A stretch of DNA of 64,000 nt from Thermoleophilales bacterium. Lineage in GTDB: Bacteria; Actinomycetota; Thermoleophilia; Solirubrobacterales; 70-9. Location of the stretch: assembly GCA_020636955.1 (NCBI GenBank), contig JACJWY010000009.1:1-64000 (forward strand), given 5' to 3'. The notes below the pieces were generated by a model that worked only from the letters and a program-made list of their open reading frames with translations, was not told the origin of the DNA and ran no database searches. Made by a program: the position numbers and the translations under genes. Of this stretch, positions 41,232 to 49,319 are shown piece by piece (the stretch's first letter is position 1; every line of letters starts with the position of its first letter).

Positions 41232-41543
41232 ATGACTGACAGTGGATCGGAAAAGTCAGGTGGGCGGGGGATGCCAGACGGCCTCAAGGAAGCGATCGAG
41301 GGCGCATTCGCGGCCACCGAGCGAACCAGGGCCCAGGCCCAGGATCTGACCGAAAAGACCCGGAACCGGGCCCAAGGACTGGTTGACGAGGTGACCAGGA
41401 GGGGTTCCGATGCCCGCGGCACCCTCGACGCAATGCGACTGGTCAGCCGGGAAGAATTGCGGCAGCTGGAAGATCGTATCGACGAGATTTCCGGTCGCGT
41501 AGCCGAATTAGAGCAGAAGTCTAACTCTCAACCTGAGGGTTAG
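41232..41543 (+). CDS. Uncharacterised coiled-coil (phasin-like) protein
   Basis: 103 residues, almost entirely helical: LKEAIEGAFAATERTRAQAQ, then a linker and a coiled coil REELRQLEDRIDEISGRVAE. This composition resembles small polyhydroxyalkanoate/lipid-inclusion proteins, but no specific motif proves it. It precedes the SDR and acyltransferase genes by 19 nt and is likely in their operon. Confidence 0.65.
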   Translation: MTDSGSEKSGGRGMPDGLKEAIEGAFAATERTRAQAQDLTEKTRNRAQGLVDEVTRRGSDARGTLDAMRLVSREELRQLEDRIDEISGRVAELEQKSNSQPEG

Positions 41544-41562
41544 TTATGGTCCGGAGACCGGC

Positions 41563-42576
41563 TTGAGCGAGAAGCGCATCGTTATTGCCGGGGTTTCCAC
41601 CCGCTGGGGCTCGGAACTGGCCCGGACTCTGCAGCGCCGACCGGGGGTCGGCGAGATAATCGGCATCGATTCGACCCGGCCCACGGCGGACCTGGGCCGC
41701 ACCGAATTCGTCGAAGCGGACATCCGCAACCCGGTGATCTCACGAATCCTTCCCTCCCTTGAACCCAATGTGGTGGTTCATTGCGGAATCGTCTGGTACC
41801 CGGAGAAAGGCAGACCCTCGCGGGCCTTGCACGACATCAATGTGATCGGGACGCTGCAGCTCCTGGCCGCCTGCGAAAAGACCCCGGGGCTCGAAGCGCT
41901 GATCGCCCGCGGATCTGCCGCGATCTACGGCTCGGCCCCCGGCGCGCCGGCCTTCTTCACCGAGGACATGGCCCGTCGTTTTCCCCTGGTCACCAGGTTT
42001 CAGCGTGACATCGGCGAGCTGGAAGGCTATTTCGACAATTTTGCCCGGCGCCGGCCGGAAATCACCTGCTGCATGCTCCGCTTCCAGGTCGAGGTCGGCC
42101 CGGGTCTCGATACGCCCTTCAATCGCTACCTCAATTTGCCGGTCGTCCCGACCCGGATGGGTTTCGACCCGCGGCTCCAGTTGCTCCATGTGGATGACGC
42201 GACGGGCGCCCTGGCCGCGGCGAGCCTCGCCCCGGTCCGCGGAGCGGTCAACGTGGCCCCGGACGGCGCGATTTCGCTGAGCCGTCTGCTCAGGCTCTGC
42301 GGCAAGACCGCGGTTGGCGTGCCACCGGGACTGGTCGGTCTGATCAACCGGCGGGTCGGTGACTTCCTCGGCAGTGCCGACCTGTATCGGGACGGAGAAC
42401 TCCTGCTTCGCTACGGACGCGGCTGCGATAACCGCCGGCTTCGCGAGGAAATCGGATACGAGCTGGCCTTCGACTCCGAGGGAACCGCCCGGGATTTCGC
42501 CCGTGCCTCTCACGGTGTTCAGGCCCTGTTTCCTTCGCCCCGCCCGGGTTCACCGGTCAGGAGCGTGCCCCGGTGA
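41563..42576 (+). CDS. NAD-dependent epimerase/dehydratase (extended SDR)
   Basis: 337 residues from TTG 41563. A Rossmann start KRIVIAGVSTRWGSELA (a GxSxxxG variant of the usual GxxGxxG), then ADIRNP, HCGIVW and NVIGTLQLLAA follow the extended SDR pattern; the usual YxxxK active-site pair is not obvious (TRFQRDIGELEGY), so catalysis is doubtful. The next gene, an acyltransferase, overlaps by 4 nt; this SDR-PlsC pairing is common in actinobacteria and suggests a lipid-related role. Confidence 0.8.
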   Translation: MSEKRIVIAGVSTRWGSELARTLQRRPGVGEIIGIDSTRPTADLGRTEFVEADIRNPVISRILPSLEPNVVVHCGIVWYPEKGRPSRALHDINVIGTLQLLAACEKTPGLEALIARGSAAIYGSAPGAPAFFTEDMARRFPLVTRFQRDIGELEGYFDNFARRRPEITCCMLRFQVEVGPGLDTPFNRYLNLPVVPTRMGFDPRLQLLHVDDATGALAAASLAPVRGAVNVAPDGAISLSRLLRLCGKTAVGVPPGLVGLINRRVGDFLGSADLYRDGELLLRYGRGCDNRRLREEIGYELAFDSEGTARDFARASHGVQALFPSPRPGSPVRSVPR

Positions 42577-43448
42577 ACCGTCCCGCCGCCCCCTCGCCGG
42601 AGCTGGTTCTCGAGTGGGCCTCGACAGTCCAGTCGACCTCGGACCTGATTCTCAGGCGCCTGACTGGCGACTACCACGAAGATGCCTGGGGCTTTGACGA
42701 GGAATTCACCGAAACCGTATTTCCGGTCTTCGAGTTTCTCTACTCGACCTGGTGGCGGGTCCAGGTTGAGGGAGCTGCCAACGTGCCCGGCCATGGCCGG
42801 GTCCTGCTGGTCGCCAACCACTCGGGAACGATCTTCCCGTTCGACGGCGCGATGATCGCCACGGCCATCCAGAAGGAGCATCCGCTGCCCCGCTGGGTCC
42901 GGGCCATGGTCCTGAACTGGGCTTTCGACCTGCCATTCGTCAGCTACATCCTGCGACGGCTCGGCGGGGTCGCCGCCAACCCCGCCAATCTCGGTCGGCT
43001 GCTCGAGGAAGACCAGCCGGTGATGGTCTTCCCGGAGGGCCAGAAGGGCTTCGGAAAGGACTTTGCCGACCGGTACCGGCTGCAGCGGTTCGGCCGTGGC
43101 GGCTTCATCGAAGTGGCGCTGGAGGCAGGCTGTCCGATAGTCCCCGTGGCGGTGGTCGGGGCCGAGGAGATCTACCCCAAGCTCGGTGAGTCGAAGCCGC
43201 TCGCAAGGGCACTCGGGTCGCCCTACGTTCCGATAACCCCTACCTTCCCCTGGCTGGGTCCGCTCGGTCTCCTTCCGTTGCCTTCTCGATGGAGAATCGA
43301 ATTTCTCGAACCGATCGACCTTTCCGCTTACGGGCCCGGCGCCAGCGAGGACCGTTCGCTGGTGTTCGATCTCTCCGAGCAGGTCCGGGAGCAGATTCAG
43401 GAGGCTCTCTACCGCGGGCTGGTCAAGCGCGGCCCCGCCTTCCTCTGA
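42573..43448 (+). CDS. 1-acylglycerol-3-phosphate acyltransferase family (PlsC-like)
   Basis: 291 residues from GTG 42573. Motif I is NHSGTIFPFD (His and Asp catalytic pair spaced by extra residues, as in related actinobacterial enzymes), motif III VMVFPEGQKG, and motif IV PIVPVAVVG. It should acylate a lysophospholipid or related acceptor at the membrane. Coupled to the upstream SDR gene. Confidence 0.87.
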   Translation: MNRPAAPSPELVLEWASTVQSTSDLILRRLTGDYHEDAWGFDEEFTETVFPVFEFLYSTWWRVQVEGAANVPGHGRVLLVANHSGTIFPFDGAMIATAIQKEHPLPRWVRAMVLNWAFDLPFVSYILRRLGGVAANPANLGRLLEEDQPVMVFPEGQKGFGKDFADRYRLQRFGRGGFIEVALEAGCPIVPVAVVGAEEIYPKLGESKPLARALGSPYVPITPTFPWLGPLGLLPLPSRWRIEFLEPIDLSAYGPGASEDRSLVFDLSEQVREQIQEALYRGLVKRGPAFL

Positions 43449-43456
43449 GCCTCGGC

Positions 43457-43514
43457 TTAGGGTTCCCGAAACATCTCCGATCAATTCCCTGCGAATTGAG
43501 TTAGGGTACCCAAA
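43457..43514. promoter_or_regulatory. Two tandem palindromic operator-like boxes before the iron-uptake genes
   Basis: TTAGGGTTCCCGAA (43457-43470) and TTAGGGTACCCAAA (43501-43514) share TTAGGGTnCCCnAA; the second has a perfect GGGTACCC core. Centres are 44 bp apart, about four helical turns. The half-site TTAGG is that of DtxR/IdeR-type iron repressors, but the box is shorter than the 19-bp classical site. They lie 55-112 bp upstream of the EfeO-like start. Confidence 0.5.
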
Positions 43515-43568
43515 GTATTTCGTCCCCGGGTCTTCATCAGGCCCGCCAGCCAGAAGGAAGGTAGCCCC

Positions 43569-44666
43569 TTGACCCGGAATCTCCCGACGTCCATGTTGCG
43601 AATGCTCGCCCTGCCGACACTCGCCGCGGCCCTGATCACAGGCTGTGGAAGCGACGATTCGAGCTCCGATTCCGACCAGCCCGACGCCGGATTGACCGCG
43701 GTCAAGTCCTATCTGACCGAGCACACCTCCGACCTCGTTGCCCGAACGGCGGAAATGAAGACCGCCGGGAACGCGTACTACGACCTCGCGAAGGCCAACG
43801 GTTTCAACTACCGGAAGCTGCTGGCAAGTGACTGCAAGGCGGTCGATGCTGCCCTGGCCGATGCCAAGGACGCTTTCGTCAAGGCAAATCCGGCTTACGA
43901 GGAGATGGAAGGCATCGTTGCGGGCATTCCGCGGACCGCCCAGTACGACACCGACCTGGACGCTGGTTCCGACGCGTCCGACCCTGAAAGTGCGGTCTCT
44001 TTCAACCTCTCCCTCCCCGACGGCAAGGTGCTGAAGCAGCCCGGAAACCTCTTCTTCCTGATCGAGACTGCCCTCTACGGAACCAACGACGATCTCACGG
44101 TCAAGGGCGTCAAGCCGGATGTGAACTGCGACGGCAAGGTCGGGTTCGGAGAAGGGTTGCCCGACGCCAACATCTTCAAGGCCGCGGTGGACGAGATGGA
44201 CAGCCAGGCGAATGACCTCAACAAGGACGCAGGGGAAATCGTTATCACGCCATCCGATGCGTTTACCGCGATCACGGTGATGACACCGACCATGAGCGAG
44301 TACTTCGAACAGTGGAAGCTCTCGGCCTTCGTGGCTGGTGCCGGCAAACAGTCGGAGCAGGGATTTGTCGCCACTTCACGGCTCTCGGACATCGCCGACA
44401 TCCTGACCGGGCTCGACTTCACCTATGAGGAAATCGAGCCTTTGATCGCCGAAAAGAATCCCGATCAGGCCGAGCAGACGGCATCCGAGCTTTCGAAGCT
44501 GCTTTCCACCGCAGAGGATCTGCGGGATCGCGAGGCGGCCGGGGAGAAGTTCACTCCCCGCCAGGCTGATCAGCTGGGGGCCGAGATGCAGGCCCGGGCC
44601 GAACGGATCGCCGGCCAGGTGACCCAGGCAGCCAAGGACCTCGACATCGAGATCCAGGAGAGCTGA
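43569..44666 (+). CDS. EfeO/imelysin-family lipoprotein
   Basis: 365 residues from TTG 43569. Signal peptide with lipobox LITGC (Cys 26). The mature part is helical and follows the imelysin-type (M75) layout of EfeO, with two halves each carrying a DLxxG-like region and FFLIETALYG where relatives have GxHRIExxLW; the His of that HxxE motif is replaced by Phe. EfeO proteins capture iron at the cell surface and hand it to the FTR1-type permease, here encoded 7 nt downstream. Iron-responsive operator-like boxes precede it. No EfeB peroxidase gene is present. Confidence 0.75.
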   Translation: MTRNLPTSMLRMLALPTLAAALITGCGSDDSSSDSDQPDAGLTAVKSYLTEHTSDLVARTAEMKTAGNAYYDLAKANGFNYRKLLASDCKAVDAALADAKDAFVKANPAYEEMEGIVAGIPRTAQYDTDLDAGSDASDPESAVSFNLSLPDGKVLKQPGNLFFLIETALYGTNDDLTVKGVKPDVNCDGKVGFGEGLPDANIFKAAVDEMDSQANDLNKDAGEIVITPSDAFTAITVMTPTMSEYFEQWKLSAFVAGAGKQSEQGFVATSRLSDIADILTGLDFTYEEIEPLIAEKNPDQAEQTASELSKLLSTAEDLRDREAAGEKFTPRQADQLGAEMQARAERIAGQVTQAAKDLDIEIQES

Positions 44667-44673
44667 TTCACAG

Positions 44674-47214
44674 TTGACGCCGGCTTCGACCAATTCAGGT
44701 TCTGCCAGAAGTCGCGTCATGGCGGCCGCCGCGACGATCGTCGCGGCGGCCGCGTTACTCGTAGCCCCCGGTTACGCCAGCTCAGCGGAGAGCCCGCCGG
44801 AACCGGAGGCCTCGTCGGCCGCGGGACTGGCTGCCAACCCGCCCTGGCGTGGGGCCGATCAAATCACCACCAGCCTTTCGGACGCCCAGTTCGACCTGAT
44901 CCTCCGCGATCCGACCGGCGGTTCGATCGGGGAAGCAAGGCAGGCGCTGTCAGGTTCCCTGAAGGCCGGCCTCTCCGTCAGCGCCCCGGCCGAGCTGCAG
45001 GAAGTCGAACGTCAGCTCGGGAAGGCCGGACGGGCGGTGGCAAGCGGCGACGCGGTGGCTTTGGCCTCGGCCCGGGGCACGATTACGGCCGCTCTCCGCC
45101 GCGGCGCGTTTCATCGCGCGATCGATCTCACCGCCGCTGACCGCCCGGAGGCCGCGCGCGAGTGGCTGCAGATCCGCGACTTTCGCCAGAGCACCCGGTT
45201 CACCCGGGTCGGCACGGTCGCGACCGACGCGTTGATCGCCCTTACCGACGGCGAGACTTCACCGGCGGAGGCGGTGGTTCAGGTGCGCAAGGATCTCCTC
45301 GACACCTATCAATCGCGGCTTGGCACAAATCGCGAGGAAGCGGAAAGGGCTGCCGACCGGGGATTTGCCGAGCGGCTTGCCGAAACGGCCGCGATCGTGA
45401 ATGGCTATTGGCAGATTCTGGCCGGCGAATATCGTCACCAACGCGGTGAGGCGGCCACCACGAGGACCGGCCGGGAGTTTCGCCAGCTCGATCGGGCGGC
45501 CGCCGCAACCGACCTGTCCGGATTCCGGGAAGCGAACCGGCTGACTACGGGTGACCTCGACGGGTTCACGGCGGCTCCTTTCACACCGGAGGAGCAGGCC
45601 CGCCGGGCCGCCCAGCTGACCCGCTTTCTCGACCTGATCCCGAAGGAATACGACCACGGGACGGACGACGGGCGGATAACCATCCCCTTTGAACTGCAGG
45701 AAGCCACGGCATTCGACGACGGGGTCGAGCAGGCTTTCGGGGACCTCAAGTCCGACCTGGTCGAGCGTGACCCGCAGGGGGTTGAGGAGATCGACGCGGA
45801 CCTTGCGCTCCTCAACCGGTACGTGAACGAGGCCAACGAGCGTGTGAGCGTGGCCAGCCTCGATCAGGTGAACGCCGTTCACGACCGGCTGGTCGACCGT
45901 TTCGACGAGATCTTCCCGGACGAGTGGAAGGAGTCGAGCGACGAGGCCGACTACGACCTGGTCGATATCAGCGTCGATCAGATGACCGCGGCGATCAGCG
46001 CCGGGCAGAAGAACCTGGCCGAGCAGGCCCGGCTCTCGGCATATGCCTTTTTCGAGTTCGGGCCGGAGCTGAAGCTCAACGCCTTCGATCCGCAGCTGGT
46101 GGCGGAAATCGAGGGTCTGTTCTGGTACGGGGCCCGCGGCGTGCCCGGGCTGGCGACCCTGGTCTCGGACGGTGCGCCCACCTCGGAGGTGCGCGAGACC
46201 ACGCTGGAACTCGACGAGGCCCTCAAGGAAGCGCGCGAAAAGACCGGTGAGGGGGTCTCGGACGCAACTGCGATAACCAACGCGGCCCTGATCGTCTTCC
46301 GGGAAGGACTGGAGGCAATCCTGATCATCGCCGCGATCACCGCCTCAATGATCGGGGCGAGGGCCGCGCTTCGCAAACCCGTTTACCGGGGAGCGCTAAT
46401 GGCGCTTCCCGCGTCGCTGCTCGGCTTTGTGCTCGCGGTCGCCCTGCTCGGGTCACTGGCGGCCTATGGGGAAAAGGTCGAGGCGGTGGTGGGGGTGGTG
46501 GCGATCGGGGTCCTTGTCATCGTGCTCAACTGGTTCTTTCACCGCGTCTACTGGACCGAGTGGATCGCAACCCACCGCAAACGGGGCAAGGCGCTGACCG
46601 GCGACGTCGTGATGGGCGCGGCGGCCGGCGCGGCAACCATCGCCGGCCTCTACGTGCTCGGATTCACCTCCGTTTTCCGGGAGGGCATGGAAACCGTGCT
46701 CTTTCTGCAGGCGCTACAGCTTTCATCCGGTGTGGGTGTGGTAGCCGCGGGAGTCGGTCTGGGTCTGCTTGCGACCGGCGTCGTCGGTTTCCTGACTTTC
46801 AAGGCGGAGCGGAAGCTCCCTTACAAGAAAATGCTGATCGTGACCGGGGTACTGATCGCCCTGGTGCTCTTCACCATGGTCGGCAATACGGTCCGCACCT
46901 TGCAGGGAGTCGGCTGGTTTCCGATCCACCCGATTGGTCTCGACATCCCGCTCTGGATGGGAACCTGGCTCGGCATCCATCCTTCGGTCGAGACCCTGCT
47001 GGCCCAGGTGCTGGCTCTGGTCTTCGTGATCGGCAGCTACTGGGCGGCCGGCTGGTATTCGAAGCGCCAGATGCGTATCCAGCGGGAGAAATACGAGGCG
47101 GAACAGATCGCCGGGAGCCGGGTCGGTTGCGCGGAGCCTCGTAACACAAGCCGCGAGGAACCGCTTGGCCAAGCGGTTAAAGGCACCGATCGGCGGGCAA
47201 AAGAGCCCATCTAG
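44674..47214 (+). CDS. FTR1-family iron permease with long extracellular domain
   Basis: 846 residues from TTG 44674. A signal peptide (AAAATIVAAAALLVAPGYA) precedes about 480 residues of helical extracytoplasmic domain. The C-terminal part has seven or so membrane helices with both FTR1 motifs, FREGLEAILI (near 546) and FREGMETVLFL (near 669). These Glu residues carry ferric iron across the membrane. E. coli EfeU lacks such a large front domain. The last 30 residues (from about GCAEPRN) are unlike the family and are encoded by palindromic DNA. Operon with the EfeO-like gene. Confidence 0.9.
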   Translation: MTPASTNSGSARSRVMAAAATIVAAAALLVAPGYASSAESPPEPEASSAAGLAANPPWRGADQITTSLSDAQFDLILRDPTGGSIGEARQALSGSLKAGLSVSAPAELQEVERQLGKAGRAVASGDAVALASARGTITAALRRGAFHRAIDLTAADRPEAAREWLQIRDFRQSTRFTRVGTVATDALIALTDGETSPAEAVVQVRKDLLDTYQSRLGTNREEAERAADRGFAERLAETAAIVNGYWQILAGEYRHQRGEAATTRTGREFRQLDRAAAATDLSGFREANRLTTGDLDGFTAAPFTPEEQARRAAQLTRFLDLIPKEYDHGTDDGRITIPFELQEATAFDDGVEQAFGDLKSDLVERDPQGVEEIDADLALLNRYVNEANERVSVASLDQVNAVHDRLVDRFDEIFPDEWKESSDEADYDLVDISVDQMTAAISAGQKNLAEQARLSAYAFFEFGPELKLNAFDPQLVAEIEGLFWYGARGVPGLATLVSDGAPTSEVRETTLELDEALKEAREKTGEGVSDATAITNAALIVFREGLEAILIIAAITASMIGARAALRKPVYRGALMALPASLLGFVLAVALLGSLAAYGEKVEAVVGVVAIGVLVIVLNWFFHRVYWTEWIATHRKRGKALTGDVVMGAAAGAATIAGLYVLGFTSVFREGMETVLFLQALQLSSGVGVVAAGVGLGLLATGVVGFLTFKAERKLPYKKMLIVTGVLIALVLFTMVGNTVRTLQGVGWFPIHPIGLDIPLWMGTWLGIHPSVETLLAQVLALVFVIGSYWAAGWYSKRQMRIQREKYEAEQIAGSRVGCAEPRNTSREEPLGQAVKGTDRRAKEPI

Positions 47215-47223
47215 AGGCTCTTT
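47200..47223 (+). terminator. Hairpin spanning the FTR1 stop codon
   Basis: AAAGAGCC (47200-47207) pairs with GGCTCTTT (47216-47223); the TAG stop is in the loop. A short T-run is part of the right arm. It may end the iron transcript. A 20-bp perfect palindrome (47159-47178) lies just upstream in the coding sequence. Confidence 0.55.
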
Positions 47224-47239
47224 GACATTCGAACAAGGG

Positions 47240-47261
47240 CCCGGGGGTCTTTTCCTCCGGG
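47240..47261. repeat. Second hairpin downstream of FTR1
   Basis: CCCGGGGG and CCTCCGGG form a stem with one G-T pair around TCTTTT. It is 20 nt after the first hairpin, in the amt leader. Confidence 0.4.
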
Positions 47262-47366
47262 TGGCCAAAATTCGGTTTCCCCCCCCTTCCTAGATTTGTC
47301 CGGTCAGCTAACGCTAATCGCGACCGGTGGGTCTGGGCCCAGCGGAAACAGGAGGAAATTACTCGT

Positions 47367-48833
47367 ATGAGTGTCAAGAAACTCGGCATATCCGCTCTCG
47401 CGGTTGCTGCGGCGGCCCTTTTGGTGCCCGGCATCGCGTCGGCCGATGTGGCGGCCGATCTCGAGGCCAAGTCGGCCGAGTTGAACGGAACCTTCATCGC
47501 GCTCGCCTGCGTGCTCGTGCTGCTCATGCAGTGCGGCTTCATGTTCCTGGAGATCGGTTTCTCCCGGATGAAGAACGCGGGCGCCGGAGTGATGAAGATC
47601 TTCGTCAACTTCTCGGTCTGCACGATCGCCTTCTGGGCGGTTGGTGCCGCGATCATCGGTTACGGCAACGACTTCATCGGAACCCACGGGTTCTTCTACC
47701 ACTTCGGTTCGATGGTCGATGACGGAACCGGCAAACTCGCCGCGGTCGATTCGAACTCGGTCATGTACATGCTGTACAGCTTCGCGTTCTGCGCGGTCTC
47801 ACTGGCGATCGTCTGGGGCACCACCCTGGAGCGCATCAAGTTCGCCCCCTACATCATCTACGCCGCCGTTTTCGGAGCGATCATCTACCCGATGGTCGGT
47901 CACTCCGTCTGGGGTGGCGGCCTGCTCACCGATGTCGGTGGCAAGTCGGTGATGGACTTCGCCGGCTCCTCGGTGGTCCACCTCACCGGTGCGGTCGGCG
48001 GTTTCGCCGCGCTGCTCCTGCTGGGTGCCCGCAAGGGCAAGTACGCATCCGACGGGTCCCCCCGGGCGATCCCGGGACACTCGATGCCGCTGGTCGGTCT
48101 CGGTGTGATCATCCTGTGGATCGGCTGGTTCGGATTCAACGGCGGTTCGACCCTGGGCACAGACATCACCTTCTTCGGTGAGGTCATGTGGAACACCCAG
48201 ATCGCAGCCGCGGCCGGAGTGCTCGGTGCGGTTCTCTTCACCTACATGAAGACGAAGTCGCTCGACGTCGGCATGGCGGGCAACGGCGCTATCGCCGGCC
48301 TGGTCGCCATTACCGCTCCCTGTGGTTTCGTCGAGACCTGGACGGCCCCGATCATCGGCTTCATCGCCGGTGGCATTGTGGTCTTCGGAGTTCTGACCAT
48401 CGAGAAGTACCTGGACGACCCGATCGGAGCCCTCTCGGCCCACGGGATGGCCGGTATCTGGGGCACCCTGGCGGTCGGCATCTTCGCCTCGCCGCGTCTG
48501 ACCATCTCGGCTCCGGGAATCTGGTACTCGATCACGGACGGTGTGCCGTGGAGCCAGACCCTCGGACAGCTCGGCGTTCAGGCACTGGCGGTTGTCGCAA
48601 CATTCGTGTTCGTGTTCGTCACGTCCTACGCAGTGTTCGCGATCATCAAGGCAACGATTGGCCTCAGGGTCACGGAATCGGAAGAAGACGCCGGTCTCGA
48701 CATCGCCTCACACGGCATGTACGGGTACCCGGAGGCCTTTATTCCGCAGCCCGAGTTGCCGGTTGGTGAATACACCCCGTCGATGGCCGGAACTCCGGTT
48801 GCATCGTCGGCCGACAGCCCGAGCCAGGCCTAG
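47367..48833 (+). CDS. amt: Ammonium transporter (Amt family)
   Basis: 488 residues with AGGAGG 10 nt before the ATG. A cleavable signal-like helix (ISALAVAAAALLVPGIASA) precedes eleven membrane segments. The ammonium-channel signature is visible: the twin-His pore residues in GHSVWGGG and SAHGMAGIWGT, and DFAGSSVVHLTGAVGG. It conducts ammonium into the cell and is closed by the PII protein encoded 18 nt downstream. The C-terminal tail after the last helix is cytoplasmic and long, as in trimeric Amt proteins. Confidence 0.95.
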   Translation: MSVKKLGISALAVAAAALLVPGIASADVAADLEAKSAELNGTFIALACVLVLLMQCGFMFLEIGFSRMKNAGAGVMKIFVNFSVCTIAFWAVGAAIIGYGNDFIGTHGFFYHFGSMVDDGTGKLAAVDSNSVMYMLYSFAFCAVSLAIVWGTTLERIKFAPYIIYAAVFGAIIYPMVGHSVWGGGLLTDVGGKSVMDFAGSSVVHLTGAVGGFAALLLLGARKGKYASDGSPRAIPGHSMPLVGLGVIILWIGWFGFNGGSTLGTDITFFGEVMWNTQIAAAAGVLGAVLFTYMKTKSLDVGMAGNGAIAGLVAITAPCGFVETWTAPIIGFIAGGIVVFGVLTIEKYLDDPIGALSAHGMAGIWGTLAVGIFASPRLTISAPGIWYSITDGVPWSQTLGQLGVQALAVVATFVFVFVTSYAVFAIIKATIGLRVTESEEDAGLDIASHGMYGYPEAFIPQPELPVGEYTPSMAGTPVASSADSPSQA

Positions 48834-48851
48834 AAAGGAGGAGAAGCTCAG

Positions 48852-49208
48852 ATGAAAAAAGTAGAAGCATTCATTCGTCACGAGGCATTCGAGCCGATCA
48901 GGACGGATCTCCTCGAGAAGGGAATCCCTTCGATGTCGATTCTGGAAGCCAAAGGCTCCGGACGACAGAAGGGGATCGTCGAGACCTATCGGGGATCGAC
49001 AGTCACGGTCAACGTTCGACCCAAGCTCAAGATCGAGATTGTGGTGGCCGATTCCGAAAAAGACCTCGTCGTCGAAACGATCCTGCGTCACGCTCGATCA
49101 GGTGAGATCGGAGACGGCAAGATCTTCGTTATCCCGGTCGAGGAGTCGATCAGGATCAGGACCGGCGAGCGAGGAGACGAGGTAACCCAGGTCCATCTAG
49201 ACGAGTAG
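48852..49208 (+). CDS. glnK: PII nitrogen regulatory protein (GlnK type), T-loop Tyr missing
   Basis: 118 residues with AAAGGAGGAG upstream. The PII fold is clear: MKKVEAFIRH, GRQKGIVETYRGS at the T-loop base, PKLKIEIVV and the C-terminal GDGKIFVIPVEESIRIRTGE. Aligned to E. coli GlnB, position 51 is Val instead of the uridylylated Tyr (RGSTVTVN against RGAEYMVD), so covalent modification at that site is not possible. It should still sense ATP/ADP and 2-oxoglutarate and block Amt, its operon partner. A terminator follows. Confidence 0.93.
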   Translation: MKKVEAFIRHEAFEPIRTDLLEKGIPSMSILEAKGSGRQKGIVETYRGSTVTVNVRPKLKIEIVVADSEKDLVVETILRHARSGEIGDGKIFVIPVEESIRIRTGERGDEVTQVHLDE

Positions 49209-49224
49209 CGATGGGCTGACACGG

Positions 49225-49258
49225 AAGGGCGGCGGGGCTTTGCCCCGCCGCCCTTGTC
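49225..49258 (+). terminator. Terminator of amt-glnK
   Basis: GGGCGGCGGGGC and GCCCCGCCGCCC form a 12-bp stem with loop TTT, then TTGT. Confidence 0.85.
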
Positions 49259-49307
49259 CGTTGCCCGGGCTCCCTTGACCACTGCTACCCATCGGGTTCC
49301 GGACAGA

Positions 49308-49313
49308 TACTCT
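49308..49313 (+). promoter_or_regulatory. -10 box (TACTCT) of asparaginase gene
   Basis: Ends six bases before GTG 49320 and supports that start over the longer frame. Confidence 0.5.
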
Positions 49314-49319
49314 GGCTTC

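Noticed and set aside
40471..41543. Similar CTAAnCCTC...GAGGGTTAG inverted repeats at 40471-40493 and 41521-41543
   Set aside because: Both lie within the last codons of genes (nucleosidase-like and coiled-coil) and the arms match imperfectly; likely coincidence of coding sequence, although worth a genome-wide glance.
47153..47240. Possible tRNA: GGCCAAGCGGTTAAAGGC looks like a D-arm and TTCGAAC like a T-loop
   Set aside because: Acceptor, anticodon and T stems do not pair properly; the segment is better explained as a palindrome plus terminator-like hairpin at the FTR1 end.
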